Shown: piece after piece, positions 48,185-62,500 of the stretch
How positions within the stretch are numbered: the stretch's first letter is position 1
How the letters are laid out: the number at the start of each line of letters is the position of its first letter
From: Hymenoscyphus infarciens
Taxonomy: Eukaryota > Ascomycota > Leotiomycetes > Helotiales > Helotiaceae
Reading direction: 5' to 3'
Length of the DNA: 64,000 nt
NCBI GenBank assembly: GCA_001414345.1
Contig: LLCB01000206.1
Coordinates: forward strand, 44,316-108,315
Program-made: the position numbers and the translations under genes
Notes under the pieces: model-generated
The model's database searches: none
Told to the model about the DNA's origin: nothing
Seen by the model: the letters and a program-made list of their open reading frames with translations, nothing else

Positions 48185-49163
48185 CTAAACAGGGGTATCA
48201 ATTTCCAAATTTTCACAAACTCTCACCATCCAGGCGTCTTCGTCCTCAACCTCTTCCATCTGTACAGTCTTCAAGGTTGACTGGGTTGTACCAGTGGTCA
48301 AATAACCTTCCCTTTCAAGTCTATCTGCCTCCTCTGGCTCCACTAATCCTCCAACTCCTTTACTCCGATCCATCTTCGCCCTTACTGTTGCAGGGACAAA
48401 CGCCACGGCCTCTTTTCTCAGATCTCTCAGCGCAGGTTTCGCTTCATAAATAGTTTTGACCTCCTCCAAGGCTCTCTCTTTGGGCGCATTTCCACTACCA
48501 CTTCTATCCGGGAACTTCCTAGCATTAGCCCCAAGCGGTGTCGAGTTCGCGGCAGTTCCTGAACTTCTATCATTATGTTGGCGATCTGGATTATTGGCCT
48601 GCCACCGCTCCCGTCGTTTCTGGTACCATTTATCCAAAAATTCTTTGGGTATTGGCGGTGGTGTATCGCGGGGCATTGGTATCCTCCTCGTTTCCTCGTC
48701 AACGTCGCTCTCATCGGTACTTCCTTCATCATCCCGCCTCCTCTTCCCTAACACGCCCCCACCACGTCCTCCACCTCTCCCTCCTCTATCACCTCCAAAG
48801 CCTCCCCTCGAACCAGATCCAGATCCAAATTTGGGGGCTTTCTCTCCTAAAGCTTCTCTTGCCTTCTTTACCGCTTTGATTTCCTTCTCGAGGCCTTCAA
48901 CAAGGGATTTTTCGTGCGAGGTGAGCTTTCCACCGGATGATTCGAGGGCTTTTAGTTCGTCGAGTTGGCTTTGGAGGCGGTCGGGATTTCGTTTTGCGAG
49001 ACGCTCTGTGCGAGTAGCTTGAACTGCTGCTTTTCCTATATGATCATGCGTTAGTAAGTCGGTGGGAAATGAATGTAGAGAAGGCTGTACCTTTTTTGAT
49101 AGCTTTGGCCTTGTCGGCTTTGCGCTGCGCTTGCGCGGGGTTAATTGATTTCTCTTTCGGCAT
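48185..49163 (-). CDS. WW domain-binding protein 11-like splicing factor (Wbp11)
   Basis: Two exons (49163-49091, 49035-48185) with a GTACAG..TAG intron encode 307 aa. The N-terminus PKEKSINPAQAQRKADKAKA followed by KKGKAAVQATRTERLAKRNP is the signature of the Wbp11 domain. It leads to a predicted helical stretch (LQSQLDELKALESSG), a Gly/Arg-rich segment (GGRGGGRGGG), a nuclear-signal-like GKRRRDDE, and a proline motif (PRDTPPPIP) of the kind bound by WW domains. The C-terminal third has FVPATVRAKM and a short acidic end. Wbp11 proteins act with PQBP1-type partners in spliceosome activation in the nucleus. It is intact although surrounded by RIP-destroyed DNA on both sides. Confidence 0.85.
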
Positions 49164-49379
49164 TTTTGAAGGCAATAGGAGATATCGAGATCGGTTTTGT
49201 CGAATTAGGACTTCAGTAGAGCTCCTGATCTTGTATAATGTGGCGACAACGATGTGTGGAGGTTGTTCCAATGAAGGTTTTGTTTTGAAATTGTCACCTT
49301 AGGCATGCACAGACACCCTGCCAAGGGTCGGATCTTACGTGTATATCCGACCATAAGTTCATAAGAACCGGTTTTTACG
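49164..49379. promoter_or_regulatory. short upstream region of the Wbp11-type gene
   Basis: Only about 215 bp of normal-composition DNA lie between the start codon and the first satellite unit, so promoter and repeat array nearly touch. Confidence 0.5.
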
Positions 49380-52300
49380 TACTCGATTAATTTATCGATT
49401 ATCTATATAAAAAAAAGTATAAGGTAATAGATTTATTTATCGATTACCTTATAATAAATTTAAGAGAAATAGAAGTAGGTAATCGATTTATTTATCGATT
49501 ACCTTACTAGTAATACTAATACTAGGTAATTAATTTATTTATTAATTACTTTCCTAGAAATAATAATACTAGGTAGTCGATTTATTTATCAATTACCTTA
49601 CTAGAAATAATACTACTAGTAATAATACTAGGTAATCGATTTATTTATCGATTACCTTACTAGTAATAATACTAGGTAATTGATTTATTTATCGATTATC
49701 TTACTAGTAATAATACTAGGTAATAATACTAGGTAATCGATTAATTTATCAATTATCTTACTAGAAATAATACTACTAGATAATCGATTTATTTATCGAT
49801 TACTTTACTAGTAATAATACTAGGTAATCGATTTATTTATCGATTACTTTACTAGTAATACTACTAGATAATCGATTTATTTATCGATTACTATAATAGC
49901 CTAGTTCTGGTTTTAGACCTGTCACGTGACTCTTTCACCGCCTAGCAGAATCCTATATATTAGTATTATTTAGAGCTATCTTTGCTCTTTACTTTTAGTT
50001 TTTATATTAATAACTATAAATAGACTACTTCTCTACTCTACTCCTGTCTTATTATTATAATTACCTTAGCTAGTAATAATACTACTAGGTAATCGATTTA
50101 TTTATCGATTACCTAGCTAGTAATAATAATACTAGATAATCGATTTATTTATCGATTACCTTACTAGTAATAATAATACTAGATAATCGATTTATTTATC
50201 GATTATCTTACTAGTAATAATACTAGGTAATCGATTTATTTATCGATTACCTAGCTAGTAATAATAATACTAGATAATCGATTTATTTATCGATTATCTA
50301 GCTAGTAATAATAATACTAGGTAATCGATTTATTTATTAATTACCTTACTAGTAATAATAATACTAGGTAATCGATTTATTTATCGATTATCTTACTAGT
50401 AATAATACTAGGTAATCGATTTATTTATCTATTATCTTACTAGAAATAATACTACTAGTAATAATACTAGGTAATCGATTAATTTATCGATTACTCTACT
50501 AGAAATAATACTACTAGATAATCGATTTATTTATCGATTATCTTACTAGTAATAATACTAGGTAATAATACTAGGTAATTTATTTATCGATTACTTTACT
50601 AGTAATAATACTAGGTAATCGATTTATTTATCTATTATCTTACTAGAAATAATACTACTAGGTAATCGATTTATTTATCGATTACTTTACTAGTAATAAT
50701 ACTAGGTAATCGATTTATTTATCGATTATCTTACTAGTAATAATACTAGGTAATCGATTTATTTATCTATTACTTTAATAGTAGTATTACTAGATAATCG
50801 ATTTATTTATTAATTATCTTACTAGAAATAATAATACTAGTAATAATACTAGGTAATTGATTAATTTATCGATTATTTTACTAGAAATACTACTACTAGA
50901 TAATCGATTTATTTATCAATTATCTTACTAGTAATAATACTAGGTAATACTACTAGGTAATCGATTTATTTATCGATTACCTTACTAGTAATAATACTAG
51001 ATAATCGATTTATTTATTAATTATCTTACTAGTAATAATACTAGGTAATAATACTAGGTAATTAATTTATTTATCGATTACTTTACTAGTAATAATAATA
51101 CTAGATAATCGATTTATTTATTAATTATCTTACTAGAAATAATAATACTAGGTAATTAATTTATTTATCAATTACTTTACTAGAAATAATAATACTAGTA
51201 ATAATACTAGGTAATCGATTAATTTATCGATTATCTTACTAGAAATAATACTACTAGGTAATCGATTTATTTATTAATTACTTTACTAGTAATAATACTA
51301 GATAATCGATTTATTTATTAATTACTTTACTAGTAATAATAATACTAGATAATCGATTTATTTATCGATTACCTTAGCTAGTAATAATACTACTAGGTAA
51401 TCGATTTATTTATCGATTATCTAGCTAGTAATAATAATACTAGGTAATCGATTTATTTATTAATTACCTTACTAGTAATAATACTAAGTAATCGATTTAT
51501 TTATCGATTACTTTACTAGAAATAATACTACTAGTAATAATACTAGGTAATCGATTAATTTATCGATTACTCTACTAGAACTAATAATACTAGGTAATCG
51601 ATTTATTTATCGATTATGTTACTAGAAATAATACTACTAGATAATCGATTAATTTATCGATTACTCTACTAGTAATAATAATACTAGGTAATTAATTAAT
51701 TTATCGATTACTCTACTAGTAATAATAATACTAGATAATTGATTAATTTATTAATTACCTTACTAGAAATAATACTACTAGTAATAATACTAGGTAATTA
51801 ATTAATTTATTAATTACTTTACTAGAAATAATACTACTAGGTAATTAATTTATTTATTAATTATCTTACTTATAATAATACTAGGTAATCGATTTATTTA
51901 TCGAGTATCTTATTAGTAATAATAATACTAGATAATTGATTAATTTATTAATTATCTTACTAGAAATAATACTACTAGGTAATTAATTTATTTATTAATT
52001 ACCTTACTAGTAATAATAATACTAGATAATCGATTTATTTATTAATTACCTTACTAGAAATAATACTACTAGGTAATTGATTTATTTATCGATTACTTTA
52101 CTAGTAATAATACTAAGTAATTAATTAATTTATTAATTATCTTACTAGAAATAATACTACTAGGTAATTAATTTATTTATTAATTACCTTACTAGAAATA
52201 ATACTACTAGTAATAATACTAGGTAATTGATTAATTTATTAATTACCTTACTAGAAATAATACTACTAGGTAATTGATTTATTTATCAATTACTTTACTA

Positions 52301-53295
52301 GTAATAATAATACTAGATAATTGATTTATTTATTAATTATCTTACTTATAATAATACTAGGTTATCGATTTATTTATCGAGTATCTTATTAGTAATAATA
52401 ATACTAGATAATTGATTTATTTATCGATTATCTTACTAGAAATAATAATACTAGATAATCGATTTATTTATCGATTATCTTACTAGTAATAATAATACTA
52501 GAATTACTTATCTATTATCTTAATAGTAATAATACTAGGTAATAATACTAGGTAATCGATTTATTTATTAATTACCTAGCTAGTAATAATAATACTAGGT
52601 AATTGATTTATTTATTAATTATCTTACTAGTAATAATACTAAGTAATAGATTTATTTATTAATTACCTTACTAGTAATAATACTAGGTAATTGATTTATT
52701 TATCTATTATCTTAATAGTAATAATACTAGGTAATCGATTTATTTATCGATTATCTTACTAGTAATAATAATACTAGGTAATCGATTTATTTATTAATTA
52801 TCTTACTAGTAATAATAATACTAGATAATCGATTTATTTATTAATTACTTTACTAGTAATAATAATACTAGGTAATCGATTTATTTATTAATTATCTTAC
52901 TAGTAATAATACTAGGTAATCGATTTATTTATCTATTATCTAACTAGAAATAATACTACTAGTAATAATACTAGGTAATTGATTCATTTATTAATTACCT
53001 TACTAATAGTAATAATACTAGGTAATAATACTAAGTAATCGATTTATTTATCGATAATCTTACTAGAAATAATAGTACTAGGTAATCGATTTATTTATTA
53101 ATTATCTTATTAGTAATAATAATACTAGGATTACTTATCTATTATCTTAATAATAATAATACTAGGTAATAATACTAGGTAATCGATTTATTTATTAATT
53201 ATCTTACTAGTAATAATAATACTAGGTAATCGATTTTTTTATTAATTATTTTATTAGTAATAATAATACTTGATAATTAATTTATTTATTAATTA
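49380..53295. repeat. satellite array of about 44-bp self-complementary units
   Basis: The block consists of units with the core GGTAATCGAT-TTATTT-ATCGATTACC linked by CTTACTAGTAATAATACTAG. The core is an inverted repeat (arms of 9-10 bases, 6-base centre) and the linker CTAGTA..TACTAG is also nearly self-complementary. By eye there are on the order of 80 units. Variants change ATCGATT to ATTAATT or ATCAATT, the transitions expected from RIP or deamination. Shorter and longer units come from doubling of TAATAATACTAGG. The array begins right after the Wbp11 promoter and fades into the RIP block at about 53.3 kb. Confidence 0.92.
49892..50059 (+). mobile_element. solo LTR, 168 bp, inserted in the satellite
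   Basis: This sequence interrupts the satellite and matches the LTRs at 43.9-46.4 kb. It is flanked by the perfect 5-bp duplication ATTAC (49887-49891 and 50060-50064), which is normal for Gypsy-type LTR elements. It retains GTCACGTGAC near its left end. It must have arrived after the satellite had formed, and the internal region was then lost by LTR-LTR recombination. Confidence 0.85.
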
Positions 53296-56200
53296 CCTTC
53301 TCTTATATAAGTAAGCTAATATATATTACTTAACCTAAATTTATATAGACTACGTTATTACTTAATATAGCTTTATTAGAGTACTATTCTTAATATCTTT
53401 ATAGTTTAAAACACCTTTTAATCCTACTTTATTATATTTATTATTCTTCTTAAATATTTTAAAATTCTATTAAAAGATCTATAATTAAACTTTTACTTTA
53501 TATAACTCTTATATAATCCTAAACTTTATATTTAATCTTTATCTACTAATAGACTATCTTAGGATCTCTCTATTTATAGATCTCTTATTACTATATTATT
53601 TAAATATAGTCTTACTAATTCTTATAATACTAATTTAAAATACTTTTTCTATAAACTTTATACTTAAATTAATACTCTAAACTCTAATTAAATTTAATAT
53701 TAGTTTAAAAGTTATTAAAAAAGGTAACTAGTCTAATATAGTCTTTTTAAAACCTAATTTAAGTAATATAAGAAAGTATTCTATAGATTATTATTTTACC
53801 TTTTAAATTAAAATAATAAAAACTAATTAATAGTTTATTAATATATAGTAAAGTATTTTAAGATAAACTATAATAAAGGTAAGTAATATTAGAAGAAGGT
53901 TATAAATTTAGAGTATAAAAATAAGCTATTCCCTTCTAAAAGATAACATTTTATAAGGAACTATTTTAAAAGAGACTATTTTAAAAGAGGGTTTCTTAAA
54001 AGGTAGTTTTCTAAAAGGTAGCTATTTAAGGAAGTGTATAATAAAGGGAGTTAAATAGTTAAGATAACTAGTTCTATAGAGAGAGGTCTTTCTATAGAAG
54101 TAAGAACTTCTTTTAAAAGTAATTATAATATAAAACTACTAAGTAATAAGGAATTTTTAAGTAATAATATAGATATAGTATTTTAATATCTAGTTATATT
54201 ATAAAGATCTTTTTAGAAGGTATAAAGTTTAGAAATACTATCTAATATAGATAAAAGCTTTATAAAGTATATAACTAGTTAATTATAAAATTAACCTAGA
54301 AAAGGACCTAGTAGTAGTTTATACTATACCTAGGAAACTAGTTATTTTAAAAATAGCTTACTAAGTACTCTTTTAAGTCTACTAATAAAAGCTTTTTTTA
54401 ATTTTTAAGAAAAACTATTATAGATTATTTCTTTTCTTATATTATAAGAATATACTAAGACTAGTAATCTTATATAAGTTAGATTAGATAAATTAAGTTA
54501 GAAAGCTAACTAGGAAATTGTTAATCTTCTTTCTAAAAGTATAGTAGATATTTATAATATTATAAAATAAGTCTATAAAAATATATAAGCTACTCTATCT
54601 ATTATAAATACTTAAGCTAAATTAATTAAATAAGTATATCTTAATTTATAGACTAATTTAGTATAAGAAGAAAAATCGTACTAATTTCTACTTTTTTAAA
54701 ACTAGTAAATATATAGAAAATAAAAATAATAAATATTAAATACTTAATAAGAGAAGGAAAGCTTATAGTTAGTTAAATAAGATTTATAAATAGAAAAGAA
54801 ATATTAAGAAATTTAAAAAAAAGATATCTTTTTAATATATAAAAAGATATATAAGAATAAATATAATAAGTAAAAGTACTTTTAATAAACTAAAATATAA
54901 TAATAAGAATATAGATAAAGATTCTTTTATAAATACTAATAAGTAAGATAATAAAGATAATATTAGACTTCTATAAATTAAATAGTTATATAAAAATTAT
55001 AAGTTTACTATTTAACTTTTAAGGAATAAATTAATAATTAATCTTATATTCTTTAAGTATTCTATTATAATTAAAAAGCTATAGTTAACTAACTTCTTCT
55101 ACTTTATCTTATGTTTATTACTAATTTAATCTCTACTTTATTTATAATATCTATTATATTAATTAATAAGTACTAATTAGTAATAGATTAAGAAGTATAC
55201 TAGGTTATAAAGTATACTAGAATAAGTTAGGAATAATTATAGTATTAAGAGGAATTATAATAATAGGCTATAGAATTATAATAGAGTAGAATTACTTTCT
55301 AAGTAATATAGTAATAGAATTTAATAATACTACTTTAGTAGAAAAAGAGTAAATATAACTTATTATAATTTAAATTAGTAGGCTATAATATCTATTACTT
55401 CTTAGATATATAGTATTATTATTTAAATAAAGAAGTTATATAAATATTTATATTTAGATAAAGTAAGTAGGTTTTATTACTCTTTATATATATAATATTA
55501 TTATTTCTTTCTTTTATTTTATTTACTTATATATATTTATATATTTTAAACTTCTTTATTAGAAGTTTTATTAATCTTCTTTTATAAGCTACTTTATTAT
55601 TCTTTTCTTTTAATATAACTCTATATATTCTAGATATATATTTTATTAATTATTATACTTATAATACTCTTTATTTTTCTTTTAGTCTTAATTACTTAGT
55701 ATTACTTTTTTTTATTATATCCTTCTTTTAGTAGAGTATAGGTATATTATAAGAGTTAACTAGTAGTAGAAGAAACTAGGATTAAGATATAGAGGAAACC
55801 TAGTAAAACCTAGTATTATATTAATATTCTTATTTAAAGCTATAAATAAGAATAATAGTATCTTTAATTAATATTATTACTAGTATTCTTAATACTTTCT
55901 TTATTAAAATATTAAAATCTAAATAAAAAACATTTATATACTCTATTTATTTTTTACTCTTCTTTCTTATTAATCTCTTTATATATTTACTCTTAGCTTT
56001 TCTCTTTCTTATATTAGCTATTCCTTTTTCTATAGCTCTCTTTCTTTTCTTAGCCTTTATCTTTTTAGCCTTCTTCTTTATATTCTTCTCCTTCTCTTCT
56101 ATTATAATTTTTAGTTAAAACCTTATCTAATAAAGCTTTAAAGCCTTTTAATAACTTAGTAAACACTATTATATATACTAGTAATAGATATTAATCTTAA

Positions 56201-59170
56201 TTATTTTAGAATAATTATTTTTTAAACTTTTAAATAAAAATTAAGTTATAAATAAAGCTATATAATAATACTAAAAAACCTTTTTATCTCTACTATTATA
56301 AAGAATCTCCTTTATATAGTAATACTAGTATATTATATTAATAACTAAGTTATATATATAAGTAAAGTTAAAGGTATATATATTAATAATATCTTTAGAT
56401 ATTAGTAGTAGTAAAAGATCTAGAACTTTATAGATTATTTTACTTAACTTAAAAATAGTTATTAACCTAGATTTAGAATTTTAATATAGTATTAAGGTAA
56501 ATTAAATCTAATTCTTATACTTATAATTAAAAAATATACTATAAAGATCCTTTATTACTATTATCTTTAACCTAGCTTTTAATCTAGCCTTTAATCTAGC
56601 TATAGATCTTAGTTTCTTTAAGGTTAGTACTTCTAAGTTAACTTCCTCTTTTTCCTCTATTACTTATAAGAGAGATATTCTATTAATAAATAGATATTTC
56701 TTAAGTTTATTAGAAATACTATCTTATAAAGTACTACTAGTTAAGTTAGGTTATAAATTAAAGAGTCTAGGTATACTTAGACTTACTTCTTTTATTATAT
56801 ATTTTTCTTTATTTATAAGTATTTTAGTATTTAGAATTAAATCTAGTTTATATCTTATATTATTTATTTATACTAAACTAAGAGTTACTATATTAATTAG
56901 ATTAAACTTTTTATTTATAAGATCTTTTAACTATTATTAAAAGAGAAGTTTATATATATCTCTCTAATTCTTATATATATTATTTATATTAAGTTAAAAG
57001 ATATTATAGATATTAAGCTAACCCTTCTTTAAGTATATTAAAAGAAGAGGTTCTAGTTTATTACTTTTATAAGTTAAAAATTTACTCTATTTTTAAATAA
57101 GCTTATAATCTAATATCTTAATTAAAAGACTATTACTTTTAACTATCTAGACTTATCTCTTTATAATATCTATAATATCTATTTTAATATTATTTATTTT
57201 CTTAGAAATCGCTTTATTAAGGTTTATATATAATAAATAGTTTATTTTTAGTAAGTTAAGATATTAAAGATAGTTAGTTAGAACTTTATATAAAACTTTT
57301 TAAATTATATATACTACTAAGTATAAATCTAAGTACTTTACTCTCTATATCTAATTACTAATCTTATACTACTTATCTAAATACTTAAGAGATTCTTTAT
57401 ACTTTAATATATAAAATTTAAGAGTCTTTTTAAATTTATAACCTACTATAAATATATTATATTAAGCTTTTATCTTTATTATATCTAATTCTTAGTTTTA
57501 ACTAGATATTAATATATAAGATAATACTACTCTCTTTATTATAAAAGTAACTTTAAAACTAGGGTTTAGATTCTTTAAAGTATCCTTCTTACTAAAAACT
57601 TATATATAGAATTTAAGCTCTTTTAATCTATTTAATTTAAATAAAGAATTAAAAATATTATTTATATCCTTAGTTATAAGCTTCTCTAATTTATCTAAAT
57701 CTAATTTATCTAATTTAAATAAAGAACTAGAGTTATTAAGACTAGCTTTATTATTTTTATTATTCTTACTACTAAAATCTACTATTAGAAGTAATAAACT
57801 AGCTTTTTAAGATAATCTTTTATATAAATTTTTAGTTATAAAAGATAATAGTAATATTTAAGATAATAAGAGCTATATTTTAAAGTTAAAATAATCTTTA
57901 CTAATTAAAGATTTATTTATAATATCTACTATTAATAATATAAGTTTATTATAATATATCTTTATTATTAATAAGTTTACTAATATATTAAATAAATCTT
58001 TTACTATCTTATCTTAAATTTACTATCTATATAATAATTCTATTATAGAAATAATAGTATTTTAGTATTCCTTAATTTTAAATACCTTCTATACTTTTTA
58101 TAAAGCCTTACTTACTAAGGAAATTTTATTTTAAAGTAAAGATATAATTTTAGCTTTATTACTTTAAATCTACTATTTTAAAAGTTTAATAGTAGAGTTA
58201 AATATATCTTATATAGAAAATTTATATTAATAATAAGTAAGAAGATTATAAGCCTACGTTTCTACTTTAAGTAGCTAGCTTTTAAGTTAAAGAACTATTC
58301 TTCTACTAAGTAGTAGATATATTATTATTAAAGAATAACTCTAGTATTTTAAAGGATAATTTACTAAGAGAGAAAACTAGTAACGAAATTCTCCTAAGCT
58401 CTAAAACTATTTAACTTCTAATAATAGCTAAGTAAAAGGTATTCCTAAGTAGTAGAGGTTTACTACTAAGATAACTAATAATATTTAAAGAGATAGTTAA
58501 TTTTATAGTTTAATACTTAAAAGTAAAAACTTACTATCTATATTCTTAAAGCTAGACTAAGATCTTAATAAACTATAAGCTTTTATAATTAATAAAGATA
58601 ATTTAATTAAAGAACTATAGTAAACTTTAAAAAGGGTTACTTTAATTAAGAAACTAATCCTATTACTAGCTAAGATAAGAGAAAAGGCTTAAGAATAGTT
58701 TATAACTTCTATAAAGATAAGATTAATAGAAGAATTAATTTTTAAAGTTATAAAAAGTATATAAGATTTAGTTAAAAGCTTAAAATCTATAATCTTAAAA
58801 GATATAGATAAATTTAAAAGTAAGGCTATAATCTTAGAAAAGAGGTAAGATCTAGTTAGAGTAATAAAGATTATAGTATTAGTTTTTAAAGAGGTAATAT
58901 TTTATAAAAGTATAAGTAGAGAATTCTACTATTTAGTTATACTATTTAATAAATAGAATAACTTTAAGTATATATTATTCTATTATTATATTATAAGCTA
59001 GTATAAAGTTAAAAAGGCTAAGAGATAATTATACTATATAATATAAGCTTAGTAATTTAGTAATAATAAATTTTTTAAGTTTAACTAATTAATTTTATCT
59101 TCTTTTATTAACTAGGTTTTAATATAGCTCTTTTATTAAGTTTCTAGAATATTAATATCTTTAATTCTAG

Positions 59171-59560
59171 ATTATAGTTCTAGTAATACTATATCTTTAC
59201 TAGTATAATTACTTATAGAATAGTAATTACTTATAAGATAGTAATCGCTTATAAGATAGCTAGTAGATTATAGCTCTATAAGTACTACGTCTTTACTAGT
59301 ATAATCGCTTATAAGATAGTAATCGCTTATAAAATAGCTAATAGATTATAGCTTTATAAATACTACGTCTTTACTAGTATAATCGCTTATAAGATAGCTA
59401 GTAGATTATAGCTTTATAAGTACTATATCTTTACTAGTATAATTGCTTATAAGATAGCTAGTAGATTATAGCTCTATAAGTACTATATCTTTACTAGTAT
59501 AATAGCTTATAGATTATAATTCTAAAAATACTCTTCCTTTACTAATATAATAAGTAGTAG
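59171..59560. repeat. 60-bp minisatellite, about five copies
   Basis: Repeats of roughly 60 bp contain TAATCGCTTATAAGATAGC, TAGTAGATTATAGCTCTATA and AGTACTACGTCTTTACTAGT. Copies are clearest between 59225 and 59500, with decayed copies at both sides. Some units contain an extra AGTAATCGCTTATAAGAT. Its CpG content is higher than that of the surrounding block. Confidence 0.8.
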
Positions 59561-62500
59561 ACTAAAAATCTAAAAATATAGATTCTAAGATAAAAGTTTA
59601 AAGCTTTAAAGATAATATATCTTTAGTATCTTTAATATCTTTATTAATAAAGATACTAGTAGATTTACTTAAAGACTAGAACTATAAAGAAGTTATATAT
59701 CTTTTTATAAATTATAAAGAAGTAGCTTTAAATAAATATTAGTAATAACTAAAAATAAAAAATAATACCTATAATCTAGTAAGAGCCTTCTATATATCTA
59801 TATTTATATTAGTAATTATCTATACTTCTTTTATTATAATTATTCTAGTTTAAACTAATCTTTAAAGAAGTAGTAAATGTTTTTAAAGTATATTTAAAAG
59901 TTAAAGTAGTACTAGTAGATACTATTTTATAAGTATATAATAGTTATTAACTAAACCTTATACTAAATACCTCTTCTCTACCTTTCTTATTTTAGTAAAT
60001 TATAATATTTAAAGTTTTTCTTTTTAATTAAATTTATTTATTCTTAGTTAATTAAATATAAATAACTAGTAATAGTTAAGTCTCTTAAAATAACTCTTAA
60101 ATTCTCTCTCTACTATTCTATATAATAAACCTTAATCTCTTATATCTATTAATCTATTTAAGAGAAACTAGGTTAAATACTCTTAGTAGAATATAGAATA
60201 AGTAGAGTATACTAAAACTTATTCTTAGCTATCTTAATATAGACGTTTATATACTAGTTATTAAATAATAACTTATTTTTTAGTTACTTATTTCCTAGAT
60301 TTTCTAGTTATAATAGTTAATTTACCTTTCTTAAGAGAGAGATAATAAGCTTTTATTATAAGGTTAATAATATAAGGTAAAATATAAAAGCTATAAAGCT
60401 TTTTAAGATTAATATCTAAGGTATTTAATACTACTACTAAGCTTATAAAAGTACTTATTAAGCTTATAAAAGTACTTATTATTAGTTTATTTAAAGTATA
60501 AATTAAATCTAAAAGTAGCTAACTAAAATTAGTAAAACTTAGATTAATTAAGTTTAAGTCTACTTTTAAACCTTCTTCTACTTTAAATAGTAGTTAGCTA
60601 AGTTATTTAGTAATATTCTTCTTATTATTCTTCTTATTATTCTTCTTATTATTAGTAATAAAAAGACTCTTTTTAGCTTTATTATTAAAATTAAAAGATA
60701 GAAAGTCTAATATTTTATTAATTAGATTATTATCTTATAGAAAATAATTAAAATCTATTTCTTTATCTTTAACTAAAAATAGAAAGAGATAGTTTAAATA
60801 AACTTTAGTAGTATTTTCCTTTATAAGCTTATTTTAGAAATTTATTTTCTCTACTACTAAGACTAGTTATATAGTATCTAACTTAAAGCTTAAATTAACT
60901 AAGTTCTTAAGAATAGAACTACGATTTTAAGGATTTATAGAATAGGTTTTAATATCTAAATTAGTAGATTTTAATATAAAAGAGGCTTTAACTACGCTAC
61001 TAGAGATAGCTAATATAGAATTTATAATAACTAGACTAGACTTAAATATAAAAATAAGAAGTAATAAGTTAGTTTTAAAAAGAGGAGAGTATACTACTAA
61101 TAATATAGAATTAACTAGTAGTAACTTAGAAGAGAGGATAGAAGTAGCCTTAATATATAAATTAACTAGTAGTATTATTAAAAGAAGGACTAAGAAGGTG
61201 TTTTAGTCTAAATTTTAAAGAATTAGTAGCTTAGATTCTAACTTTTAAATACTTTTAATTAAAGGTTTTAGAGATTTAAGTTACTTTTCTTTTAAAGTAT
61301 TAATAGTTTTATCCCTTTTTACTTTAACTACTTTTACTAAGTAGTTTATTAGTAAAAATATTAAGAAGATTTAAAAAAGGCTTATTAGAAGTAACTTAAG
61401 AAAGTAAAGTAGTTAATTTATCTAGCTATTCTTTTAAGAATTAAGAACTAAAAGTAAGGATTTTTAACTTAACTTTAGTAAAAGTCTTTAAAACTAGAGA
61501 TATCTTAATATTAGTAATTAAAATTATAAGTATATTATTATTTAACTACTTATTATTATTTATACTCTATTCTAATTTACTATATTATTTTAATTTAAAG
61601 TATTAGCTATTAAGTTTAATATTATTTATAAGAAGAACTAGAGTACTATCTCTTTTCTATTTTTATACCTTATAATCTAATAAGTATATAGCTTTCTCTT
61701 TTAAGTAAGTAAGAATAGTTTTATTATATAAGTTAGTAGGTTTAAGACTAATATCTCTTATTAGTATATTTATAATATAAATAGATATAGAAAAAATATT
61801 ACCTTTAGCTATCTTTCTATGTTTTTTAAACTCTAAAATAGTTAAGTAATTAAGTTAGTATATAGTATTTCTAATCTCTTTAAAGACTTTATTAGTATAT
61901 TTTAAATTACTTTTTCTCTAAAGTAGAGTAAGAATATTAATTCCTTTTATTATATATATATTCTTATTATTTAGTAAGTATATATTCTTAAGTATAAGTT
62001 TAGCTCTCTATTATTTACTTAATTAAGAAAAAGGTACTCTAATCTAAGCTTTTACTTATAATAGAATATATATAATACTATTATAATATTTCTTATACCT
62101 TAATTATTACTTTATAATTAAATAAAGATCTTTTATAAGAATAGTAAAAAATAGTTAGTTAATATTAGTATAATTATAAAAGGCTATAGCTTTATTAGGA
62201 ATTCTAAGAAGACTTTTATTAACTTCTAAAGTTATAATTCTAAGACTAGCTAAGTAATACTAAATATTAGTATTATTAGTTAAAAGAGGAACTTTATAGT
62301 ATTTATTATTTATAAAGAAGTTAGGTTTAAATTATAAAGGTATTATAAATTAAGAATATAAATATAGATATAGATAACTTATAAAATATAAGAGTAAGTA
62401 AGGTCTATATTTATAAGAGTTATAGTTATAAGTTAGTCTCTATTTTAAGAAATAAATATAAAGTAGTATATTAAATTAATTATATTATACTAAAATATAA

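Noticed and set aside
48456..49022. 188-codon plus-strand frame opposite the Wbp11-type gene
   Set aside because: Antisense shadow, Ser/Pro-rich because the real gene is Gly/Arg-rich.
49380..53295. CRISPR-like array because of regular palindromic units
   Set aside because: Eukaryotic genome context; units abut without unique spacers and both unit parts are repeated, so it is a satellite.
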